Positions 5,740 to 10,260 of a stretch of DNA of 10,260 nt are shown here, piece by piece. Each line of letters begins with the position of its first letter. Positions within the stretch are counted from its first letter, which is position 1. The translations under genes and the position numbers were made by a program. Location of the stretch: contig DALH01000037.1 in assembly GCA_002499405.1 (NCBI GenBank), positions 1-10,260 of the forward strand, read 5' to 3'. Under the pieces are notes generated by a model, which worked only from the letters and a program-made list of their open reading frames with translations, was not told the DNA's origin and searched no databases. The stretch comes from Candidatus Micrarchaeota archaeon UBA95 (GTDB taxonomy: Archaea > Micrarchaeota > Micrarchaeia > Norongarragalinales > Norongarragalinaceae).

Positions 5740-7419
5740 CCCGCCGCCTCCGCCTCCACCGCCTCCTCCTCCGCCTCCGAACCCGCCTCCGTGCCCGCTT
5801 GCAACCGACGCGGTGACTGCCGAATTAATTGCGGCGGAAGCAATTACGGCGCCGTGGAATGACCCCGCGTAATAGAAGGAGGAGTGCCTGCGCTGGGCCG
5901 AAGTAAATGAGGCGTCCATTATTTTGGATACCTTGTCCGCGACTCCGAGGACCGCGGCGTAAACAAGGTATTTCTCCCACAACACGAGGTCTTGCGGCTT
6001 CTTTTCCTTCAACAAGCTGTAATCCTGCAAAAATTTTTTGAGTGCCAGCAGTTTCTCGTAATGCAGCGCGCCCTCAGTGCTGCGCCGGGGGAGGGCGGTC
6101 TTGGCGGCGAACCCGAACACCACGTAGAAAACGATTGCGGCAAAGAAGGAAATCTTTGAAATACTTGCTAGCGGGTTCAACAAGAACGCGATTGCGGCCG
6201 AGGCGAGCACGAAGGGCGCGGCGTACAACAAGAACTTGGTTCTGCCCGTGAAATCAACGAGTTTGCGGCGCGTCAGGTCAGCGAGCGGATACTTCTTCCA
6301 CTCCTTCCAGAAATCGTTTCTCGTCCGAGCCCCTTGCTCCAAGTGCTTTTTCCATTCGGTCAAGGAAAGTTTTCCGTTTTTTGCGGCGTTACGCAACTCG
6401 TCGAGGAGGGTGCTCTCGTGGGGTTCCAGTTCCTCTTTTGAGTCCAGGAACTCAAAGTCGTATTCGTCTTCCTCCTTCTTGAAAATCAGCCCGCGCTTGA
6501 CCTTGCGCACGGACATCTTCAAGTGCTTGCGGCGCACGAGGTCCAGCAGCGTGGCGCTCAAGTCCGTGGCGTCAACGTCCAACTTCATTATTGCGCCCGC
6601 CAAGGCCGGGCTCAGGTCGGGCACGTCGCGCTCGTAAACCCCTTGGTAACCCGTTTCAGGTTCGCGGCCGTGAACCCAGTAAAGCCAGGCGAATAAGGCG
6701 AGCACTGCGAGGGGGCAGAGCAAGGACAGCCAGAACCACGCCATTTCAAATGATTCCTCGTTCGCCCATTGCGCTTCCTGTTCAAGAATTCCCTCCAAAC
6801 CGTTTCCCTGCACGGCAACTGCTCCCACAACCGAGTCCAAGGCCGAACGCGGGAACACCACGCGGGTTTCAACCCACTGGTTTGACGGAACGCCGTTCAC
6901 CTTGAAGACCACGGAGTCAACGCCGCCAACGCGTTCAATGGAGCCGTCCAGCGCTGGGTGCGCCCAGGCCCGCGCGTCCTCATAGGCAACGGTTTTCGGG
7001 AGGCGCACCTCCGCAATAAGCAGTTCAACTGGTTCGTCCCAGCCCTCCCCCCAAACGCGCCAATAGAATTCGGCAACGTCGTCGTACGCCTTCAACGCCC
7101 GCGTAAGCGTGTAAGACAACGTGAAAGTGCGTTGCTCGTCTTGCGCCGAGTAATGCCACGTTACCTCGTCCCCGCTCCACTCGAATTCAAGGGGAACCCC
7201 GTTCTCGGTTACCGAGAAATTGCTTATCTGGCCGCCGCGCGAGAAATCGAATTCGCGGAAGGCGTAGGAAAACGAGCCGCTGAAACTGAACGTTATTTCC
7301 TCGGTTACGAGCACCGAGCCGTCGCCTTGGATTTCATTGGTTACTTCAACCAGGGGGATGGAGTACGACTTGGCGAGCACGAGCGATGCCAGCAACAACA
7401 GGAAAATTTCTTTTTTCAC
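5728..7419 (-). CDS. DUF2207 family membrane protein with glycine-rich tail
   Basis: The chosen start is the GTG at 7419 (563 residues): it opens directly into a signal peptide (VKKEIFLLLLASLVLAKS), whereas the longer frame from ATG 7479 would overlap the toxin gene. Residues about 20-200 form the extracytoplasmic beta-rich DUF2207 domain (EITFSFSGSFSYAFREFD; EFYWRVWGEGWDEPV). A transmembrane helix covers about 226-250 (FWLSLLCPLAVLALFAWLYWVHG), followed by the family segment GREPETGYQGVYERDVPDLS, in which PDLSPALAGAIMK resembles a winged-helix-like cytosolic region. Two more membrane helices lie at about 396-438. The tail is glycine-rich, ending in 14 consecutive glycines, as is usual for this family. 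It is paired with LemA. The function is unknown; an envelope role is likely. Confidence 0.9.
   Translation of the reverse strand: MKKEIFLLLLASLVLAKSYSIPLVEVTNEIQGDGSVLVTEEITFSFSGSFSYAFREFDFSRGGQISNFSVTENGVPLEFEWSGDEVTWHYSAQDEQRTFTLSYTLTRALKAYDDVAEFYWRVWGEGWDEPVELLIAEVRLPKTVAYEDARAWAHPALDGSIERVGGVDSVVFKVNGVPSNQWVETRVVFPRSALDSVVGAVAVQGNGLEGILEQEAQWANEESFEMAWFWLSLLCPLAVLALFAWLYWVHGREPETGYQGVYERDVPDLSPALAGAIMKLDVDATDLSATLLDLVRRKHLKMSVRKVKRGLIFKKEEDEYDFEFLDSKEELEPHESTLLDELRNAAKNGKLSLTEWKKHLEQGARTRNDFWKEWKKYPLADLTRRKLVDFTGRTKFLLYAAPFVLASAAIAFLLNPLASISKISFFAAIVFYVVFGFAAKTALPRRSTEGALHYEKLLALKKFLQDYSLLKEKKPQDLVLWEKYLVYAAVLGVADKVSKIMDASFTSAQRRHSSFYYAGSFHGAVIASAAINSAVTASVASGHGGGFGGGGGGGGGGGGGGAG
5731..5790 (-). 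repeat. Glycine-codon microsatellite at the DUF2207 C-terminus
   Basis: GGN codons (mostly GGC and GGA) encode HGGGF followed by 14 glycines and AG. The simple GGC/GGA repetition makes the tract prone to length change between strains. It reads as cct/ccg repeats on the plus strand. Confidence 0.8.
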
Positions 7420-7430
7420 GCGAAGCACTA

Positions 7431-7447
7431 CGCTAATTAAATTAAAA
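7431..7447 (+). repeat. CGCTAATTAAWTTAAAA repeat, copy 1
   Basis: CGCTAATTAAATTAAAA here matches CGCTAATTAATTTAAAA at 8017-8033 in 16 of 17 positions. GCAC precedes both. The two copies flank the toxin-antitoxin pair. A shorter relative, GCAC-AGT-GCTAATTA, occurs at 10241-10255. The AT-rich core doubles as a promoter element, so chance similarity of TATA boxes is a competing explanation. Confidence 0.5.
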
Positions 7448-7448
7448 T
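7434..7448 (-). promoter_or_regulatory. TATA-like box for the DUF2207-lemA operon
   Basis: On the minus strand the AT-run TTTTAATTTAATTAG lies 15 to 29 bases upstream of the GTG at 7419, the spacing expected for a leaderless archaeal gene. It is located in and just after the end of the toxin gene, so the envelope operon can be transcribed independently of the toxin-antitoxin pair. Confidence 0.5.
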
Positions 7449-7450
7449 CG

Positions 7451-7699
7451 TTATTGCTCGTCTTTATGGTATAAGTCAAGGAACGTTATTTCGTCCTTGT
7501 TCTCAAGGTAGTAGTATGACAACCTGAACGGCTTGACATGGACCTCGCGCGTGCCCTTTCTTGAAAAGCGCATAGGCTTGCCAACATCTGGTCTGCGCAC
7601 GATTTTTTCTATTTGTTTTTTCACTTTTTCCTTCAACAGCTTGTCCCTTATTTTCTTGACTTTCTTCTTGAAAAAAAGGTCGTATTTGATTGTTACCAT
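7451..7699 (-). CDS. RelE/ParE-superfamily toxin
   Basis: The 82-residue basic protein has the size and order of a RelE-type toxin: a beta strand (VTIKYDLFFKKKVKKI), a lysine-rich helical hairpin (residues 11-36), then KPMRFSRKGTREVHVKPFRLSYYYLENKDEITFLDLYHKDEQ. The RxVHVxPFRLSY strand and final FLDLYHKDEQ are typical of archaeal family members. RelE-type toxins are ribosome-dependent mRNA endonucleases, whereas ParE relatives act on gyrase; which applies here cannot be settled, though the basic surface and tyrosines near the end favour RelE. Its ATG overlaps the antitoxin stop region by seven bases (7693-7699), so the pair is translationally coupled in the usual antitoxin-first order. Confidence 0.85.
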   Translation of the reverse strand: MVTIKYDLFFKKKVKKIRDKLLKEKVKKQIEKIVRRPDVGKPMRFSRKGTREVHVKPFRLSYYYLENKDEITFLDLYHKDEQ

Positions 7700-7962
7700 T
7701 TTTTGAGTTCTTCCAGGAATTCCTCGCCGCTGATTCCGTTGACGCCGCCTTTTTCACATCTTTTAAGCGCTTCCTCGGCGCGCTCGGCAAAACGCAGGTC
7801 TTTCTCCAGGTTCTCGTCGAAAGCGGTCGCGCTCTTCAACACGAATTTGTTTCCGCTTCGGATTACCACGAGCTTGTCTCCCTCCTTGAAGCCGGCGCGC
7901 ATTTCGCTGGGAATCACGATTTGCCCTTTTGAACTCATTCGGCTGACACCAATGTCTATCAT
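7693..7962 (-). CDS. AbrB/SpoVT-type antitoxin
   Basis: The 89-residue protein starts with an AbrB/MazE swapped-hairpin DNA-binding domain: RMSSKGQIVIPSEMRAGFKEGDKLVVIRSGNKFVLK (8-43), which contains the diagnostic SKGQIVIP. The C-terminal half (48-89) is charged and helical and would neutralise the toxin encoded next to it. The ATG at 7962 lies about 27 bases from a TATA-like box, so the mRNA is probably leaderless; the second methionine (residue 9) is an alternative start. A perfect palindrome abuts the start codon and probably serves for autorepression. AbrB-type antitoxins paired with RelE-type toxins are known in archaea. Confidence 0.88.
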   Translation of the reverse strand: MIDIGVSRMSSKGQIVIPSEMRAGFKEGDKLVVIRSGNKFVLKSATAFDENLEKDLRFAERAEEALKRCEKGGVNGISGEEFLEELKKW

Positions 7963-7965
7963 AAG

Positions 7966-7981
7966 GTAAGATGTGTCTTAC
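7966..7981 (-). promoter_or_regulatory. Palindromic operator of the AbrB-RelE pair
   Basis: GTAAGATGTGTCTTAC is a perfect inverted repeat (GTAAGA/TCTTAC, four-base centre). It lies between the TATA-like box and the antitoxin ATG, beginning three bases upstream of that start, exactly where bound antitoxin would block transcription initiation. Confidence 0.65.
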
Positions 7982-7984
7982 TTA

Positions 7985-7994
7985 CTATATATTT
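7985..7994 (-). promoter_or_regulatory. TATA box for the AbrB-RelE pair
   Basis: On the minus strand AAATATATAG is centred about 27 bases before the antitoxin ATG at 7962, the canonical distance from archaeal TATA box to transcription start. This supports a leaderless transcript beginning at the start codon. Confidence 0.6.
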
Positions 7995-8016
7995 CTTGTG
8001 TTTTGGGGTGGCGGCA

Positions 8017-8033
8017 CGCTAATTAATTTAAAA
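8017..8033 (+). repeat. CGCTAATTAAWTTAAAA repeat, copy 2
   Basis: This copy matches the one at 7431-7447 in 16 of 17 positions, in the same orientation. It lies between the antitoxin promoter and the nuclease start and includes the nuclease TATA box. Copies 1 and 2 bracket the toxin-antitoxin pair; copy 2 and the partial copy at 10241-10255 bracket the nuclease-RNA unit. Confidence 0.5.
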
Positions 8034-8034
8034 G
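8021..8034 (+). promoter_or_regulatory. TATA box for the TnpB/Cas12f-like gene
   Basis: AATTAATTTAAAAG is the only strong AT box ahead of the nuclease. Initiation about 25 bases downstream (near 8055) would leave a short leader containing the Shine-Dalgarno sequence. A near-identical core (AATTAATTTAA) recurs at 9915-9925, in front of the candidate RNA gene. Confidence 0.5.
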
Positions 8035-8058
8035 GCGTATTGCTTTGCAGGAGTTGCT

Positions 8059-8066
8059 AAGGAGGG
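8059..8066 (+). promoter_or_regulatory. Shine-Dalgarno sequence of the TnpB/Cas12f-like gene
   Basis: AAGGAGGG is a strong ribosome-binding site. The TTG at 8067 touches it and cannot be the start. The GTG at 8073 is six bases away, the ATG at 8079 twelve. This favours GTG 8073, with ATG 8079 as the alternative. Confidence 0.6.
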
Positions 8067-8089
8067 TTGCCTGTGGAAATGATTTCACT
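8065..8089 (+). repeat. Start-site direct repeat, copy 1 (copy 2 at 9927-9951)
   Basis: GGTTGCCTGTGGAA (8065-8078), which spans the nuclease start codons, reappears as GGTAACCTGTGGAA at 9927-9940, just past its stop. Twelve of these 14 bases match, including CCTGTGGAA exactly, and about 19 of 25 match if extended. The two copies bracket the coding sequence. Confidence 0.6.
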
Positions 8090-9920
8090 CAAACTTAAAC
8101 TGCTTCCAGACGAAGAACAAAAGAAATTGCTTGACGAAATGTTTTGGAAGTGGGCCTCGATTTGTACCCGCGTTGGTTTTGGGCGGGCTGATAAAGAAGA
8201 TTTAAAACCGCCAAAAGACGCGGAAGGGGTTTGGTTTAGTTTAACACAATTAAATCAAGCCAACACAGACATTAACGACTTAAGGGAGGCGATGAAGCAC
8301 CAAAAACACCGCCTAGAATACGAAAAAAACCGTTTGGAAGCGCAAAGAGATGATACTCAGGATGCCTTGAAAAATCCGGACAGACGAGAAATAAGCACTA
8401 AAAGAAAGGATTTATTCCGTCCCAAAGCGTCCGTCGAAAAAGGCTTTCTGAAACTGAAGTATCATCAAGAGCGTTATTGGGTTCGAAGGCTGAAAGAAAT
8501 AAACAAACTAATTGAAAGGAAAACGAAGACACTTATAAAAATAGAAAAGGGGCGAATCAAATTCAAGGCAACGCGAATAACCCTGCACCAAGGCTCTTTT
8601 AAAATTAGATTCGGCGATAAACCCGCTTTTCTGATAAAGGCGTTGTCTGGAAAAAACCAAATAGACGCTCCTTTTGTTGTAGTGCCAGAACAACCAATCT
8701 GCGGGAGCGTTGTAAATAGCAAGAAATACTTAGATGAAATTACTACTAATTTCTTGGCTTACAGCGTAAATGCAATGCTTTTCGGTTTGAGCCGCAGCGA
8801 GGAAATGTTGTTGAAAGCCAAAAGGCCAGAAAAAATCAAGAAAAAAGAAGAAAAACTTGCTAAAAAACAATCAGCCTTTGAAAACAAAAAGAAGGAATTG
8901 CAAAAATTACTTGGTAGAGAACTAACCCAGCAGGAAGAAGCGATTATTGAAGAAACCCGCAACCAATTCTTTCAAGATTTTGAGGTGAAAATAACCAAAC
9001 AATACTCGGAATTACTCAGCAAAATTGCTAACGAACTCAAGCAAAAAAATGATTTTCTGAAAGTAAACAAATATCCTATACTTTTAAGGAAACCTCTCAA
9101 GAAAGCCAAATCGAAAAAAATTAATAATCTTTCGCCAAGCGAATGGAAATATTACCTCCAATTCGGAGTTAAACCTTTACTAAAACAAAAATCAAGACGA
9201 AAATCAAGGAATGTTTTGGGAATAGACCGCGGCCTTAAACACTTGCTAGCCGTAACCGTTCTTGAACCCGACAAAAAAACGTTTGTATGGAACAAACTTT
9301 ACCCAAACCCAATTACGGGCTGGAAGTGGAGGCGACGCAAGCTTTTGCGCTCCTTAAAGCGATTGAAGAGGCGCATTAAATCGCAAAAACACGAAACAAT
9401 TCATGAAAACCAAACGAGGAAAAAGCTCAAGAGTTTACAAGGCAGGATAGATGACCTGCTTCATAATATTTCCAGAAAAATAGTGGAGACCGCAAAAGAA
9501 TATGATGCGGTAATAGTAGTGGAAGACCTCCAAAGCATGCGGCAACACGGTCGTTCAAAAGGCAATCGTTTGAAAACACTGAATTACGCGCTAAGCCTTT
9601 TCGATTACGCAAACGTGATGCAACTTATAAAGTACAAGGCGGGTATAGAAGGAATCCAAATATATGACGTTAAACCAGCTGGCACAAGCCAAAATTGCGC
9701 GTATTGCCTTTTAGCGCAAAGGGATTCACACGAATACAAAAGAAGCCAAGAAAACTCCAAAATAGGTGTTTGCTTAAATCCTAACTGCCAAAACCACAAG
9801 AAACAAATTGACGCTGACCTAAACGCGGCAAGAGTAATAGCTAGTTGTTACGCCTTAAAAATTAATGATTCCCAACCATTTGGAACAAGGAAAAGATTTA
9901 AAAAAAGAACAACGAATTAA
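8073..9920 (+). CDS. TnpB/Cas12f-like RNA-guided RuvC nuclease
   Basis: The protein has about 615 residues (numbers below count from the TTG at 8067). The C-terminal third holds a complete RuvC nuclease: RuvC-I NVLGIDRGLKHLLAVTV with Asp387, RuvC-II AVIVVEDLQS with Glu486, and RuvC-III DADLNAARV with Asp582/584. A zinc finger lies between the last two: CAYC (544, 547) and CLNPNC (569, 574). GTSQNCAYC is the usual TnpB/Cas12 context. The N-terminus (ISLKLKLLPDEEQKKLLDEMFWKWASI) and QGSFKIRFGDKPAFLI (175-190) resemble wedge-type strands. Two lysine/glutamate-rich coiled coils (about 63-160 and 243-330) make it much longer than a typical TnpB (about 400). AT- and lysine-rich coding suggests horizontal acquisition. 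No TnpA, Cas1 or CRISPR repeat is seen. A structured RNA candidate follows immediately. The expected role is guide-RNA-directed DNA cleavage; a transposon TnpB and a Cas12f (Cas14)-like effector both remain possible. Confidence 0.9.
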   Translation: MEMISLKLKLLPDEEQKKLLDEMFWKWASICTRVGFGRADKEDLKPPKDAEGVWFSLTQLNQANTDINDLREAMKHQKHRLEYEKNRLEAQRDDTQDALKNPDRREISTKRKDLFRPKASVEKGFLKLKYHQERYWVRRLKEINKLIERKTKTLIKIEKGRIKFKATRITLHQGSFKIRFGDKPAFLIKALSGKNQIDAPFVVVPEQPICGSVVNSKKYLDEITTNFLAYSVNAMLFGLSRSEEMLLKAKRPEKIKKKEEKLAKKQSAFENKKKELQKLLGRELTQQEEAIIEETRNQFFQDFEVKITKQYSELLSKIANELKQKNDFLKVNKYPILLRKPLKKAKSKKINNLSPSEWKYYLQFGVKPLLKQKSRRKSRNVLGIDRGLKHLLAVTVLEPDKKTFVWNKLYPNPITGWKWRRRKLLRSLKRLKRRIKSQKHETIHENQTRKKLKSLQGRIDDLLHNISRKIVETAKEYDAVIVVEDLQSMRQHGRSKGNRLKTLNYALSLFDYANVMQLIKYKAGIEGIQIYDVKPAGTSQNCAYCLLAQRDSHEYKRSQENSKIGVCLNPNCQNHKKQIDADLNAARVIASCYALKINDSQPFGTRKRFKKRTTN

Positions 9921-9926
9921 TTTAAC
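9915..9926 (+). promoter_or_regulatory. TATA-like box for the candidate RNA gene
   Basis: AATTAATTTAAC overlaps the nuclease stop codon (TAA at 9918-9920) and shares an 11-base core with the nuclease promoter at 8021-8031. Initiation about 25 bases downstream would fall near 9948, just before the structured region. This allows the RNA to be made independently of the nuclease mRNA. Confidence 0.45.
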
Positions 9927-9951
9927 GGTAACCTGTGGAATTCAGTTTACT
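9927..9951 (+). repeat. Start-site direct repeat, copy 2 (copy 1 at 8065-8089)
   Basis: This second copy of the CCTGTGGAA-containing repeat lies between the TATA-like box and the first hairpin of the candidate RNA, about where that transcript should begin. It may be a shared leader or binding signal, or a scar of an ancestral duplication. Confidence 0.55.
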
Positions 9952-10145
9952 TTGGCAGTCCTAAAAGAACCGTGTATACCAACGGATATGGAATCGGTGT
10001 AAATCGAACCATCCTTTGGGACGGGTGCTCTTCTATATGGCGAGCACCTTAAGAAGACTCGTTGCAAGTCTTTTGGGCTCATAAACCATTGTCGCGATGG
10101 ATAACGGCCTGACTTAGTTTCGGTTCAAAATTGGTTGGTCTTTTT
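9948..10145 (+). ncRNA. Candidate guide-RNA scaffold (omegaRNA/tracrRNA-like) of the nuclease
   Basis: This stretch has no credible protein frame but many pairings. TATACC/GGTGTA pairs 9975-9980 with 9996-10001. GGTGCTC/GAGCACC is a perfect 7-bp stem (10024-10030 with 10042-10048). AAGACT/AGTCTT (10054-10059 with 10067-10072) extends to 8 bp with A-U and G-U pairs around a 7-base loop. CCATTG/CGATGG pairs 10086-10091 with 10095-10100. GAACCG (9967-9972) can pair with CGGTTC (10121-10126) and would enclose all four hairpins. The region is visibly richer in GC than the adjacent coding sequence and ends in T5 at 10141-10145, an archaeal-type termination signal. Position directly after a TnpB/Cas12f-like gene is where guide-RNA scaffolds are usually found. 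Ends are estimated; the fold was traced by eye, with no covariation evidence. Confidence 0.55.
10139..10145 (+). terminator. Oligo-T terminator of the candidate RNA
   Basis: TCTTTTT follows the last paired segment of the candidate RNA. Archaeal RNA polymerase terminates at oligo-T tracts without needing a hairpin. Later T-tracts at 10181-10186, 10206-10210 and 10227-10232 are alternatives, so a longer transcript is possible. Confidence 0.45.
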
Positions 10146-10147
10146 AA

Positions 10148-10171
10148 ATAAGGCTACAAAAAGGCCCTTAT
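10148..10171. repeat. Inverted repeat ATAAGG...CCTTAT
   Basis: ATAAGG (10148-10153) and CCTTAT (10166-10171) are perfect 6-bp complements around a 12-base loop. It lies just past the candidate RNA and could be a terminator stem or a subterminal hairpin of an IS200/IS605-type right end. No matching hairpin was found at the left side of the nuclease, so the transposon reading is weak. Confidence 0.4.
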
Positions 10172-10191
10172 CCGATTACGCTTTTTATCCG

Positions 10192-10214
10192 GGCATTTTC
10201 CTGCCTTTTTAGGC
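10192..10214. repeat. Alternative hairpins GGCA/TGCC and GCCT/AGGC
   Basis: GGCA (10192-10195) can pair with TGCC (10202-10205), or GCCT (10203-10206) with AGGC (10211-10214); the two are mutually exclusive. With the flanking T-tracts this may be a terminator region. The rest of 10215-10260 shows no gene; an incomplete minus-strand frame enters from the right edge but is too short to call. Confidence 0.3.
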
Positions 10215-10260
10215 GAATTCCAACGATTTTTTCGGCTGTTGCACAGTGCTAATTAGAGAA

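Noticed and set aside
7963..8066. IS200/IS605-type left end with subterminal hairpin
   Set aside because: The only strong palindrome here is placed as the antitoxin operator, and it does not match the hairpins right of the nuclease; no TnpA gene is present.
10037..10084. Fifteen-codon frame (MASTLRRLVASLLGS) within the candidate RNA
   Set aside because: Its ATG is in the loop of a strong hairpin, there is no ribosome-binding site, and the length is within chance; the paired structure explains the sequence better.
10075..10088. tRNA-Met-like anticodon loop (GGGCTCATAAACC)
   Set aside because: The flanking stem does not pair properly, and no D-arm, T-arm and acceptor stem can be assembled around it.
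10209..10259. Minus-strand frame entering from the right edge and ending at a TAA (10209-10211)
   Set aside because: Only 16 codons are visible and no motif can be recognised; it may be the end of a neighbouring gene but cannot be supported.
9921..10260. CRISPR array after the nuclease
   Set aside because: No repeat of 20 bases or more recurs at regular spacing within the window; an array beyond the edge is not excluded.

Overview
The window looks archaeal and most likely comes from a DPANN-type lineage; this is inferred from gene content only. It carries a TrmB-family regulator, a stand-alone asparagine synthetase of the AsnRS-like archaeal type, an AMMECR1 protein, an AbrB-RelE pair and AT-rich TATA-like boxes about 25-30 bases upstream of starts, several of which look leaderless. 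Most genes are fairly GC-rich. From about 7960 rightward the DNA becomes visibly AT- and lysine-rich, which suggests a separately acquired segment.

Layout. 1-2313 (minus strand): two exported or membrane-anchored proteins in one operon. One is built from repeated disulfide-type modules plus a fibronectin-III-like end; the second is unidentified and runs off the left edge. 2416-3129 (minus): a TrmB regulator, transcribed divergently from 3198-4715 (plus), which holds AsnRS-like asparagine synthetase and AMMECR1. The two transcription units share one AT-rich promoter region. 4712-7419 (minus): an envelope cluster of DUF2207 membrane protein, LemA and a small charged protein, the last two overlapping by one base. 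7451-7962 (minus): a RelE-type toxin and AbrB-type antitoxin with a perfect palindromic operator at the antitoxin start.

Right end. 8073-9920 (plus) encodes a large (about 615 aa) TnpB/Cas12f-like RuvC nuclease with all three RuvC motifs and a four-cysteine zinc finger. No TnpA, Cas1 or CRISPR repeat is visible. It is followed by 340 bases without a credible gene. That stretch has its own TATA-like box just at the nuclease stop codon, a run of strong hairpins inside a possible long-range closing stem, and oligo-T tracts. The simplest reading is a structured guide-RNA scaffold (omegaRNA or tracrRNA-like) paired with the nuclease. This nuclease-RNA unit is the most promising candidate for an undescribed system in the window. 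The guide portion, or a CRISPR array, would lie near or beyond the right edge, so the window alone cannot tell a transposon-type TnpB from a Cas12f-like effector.
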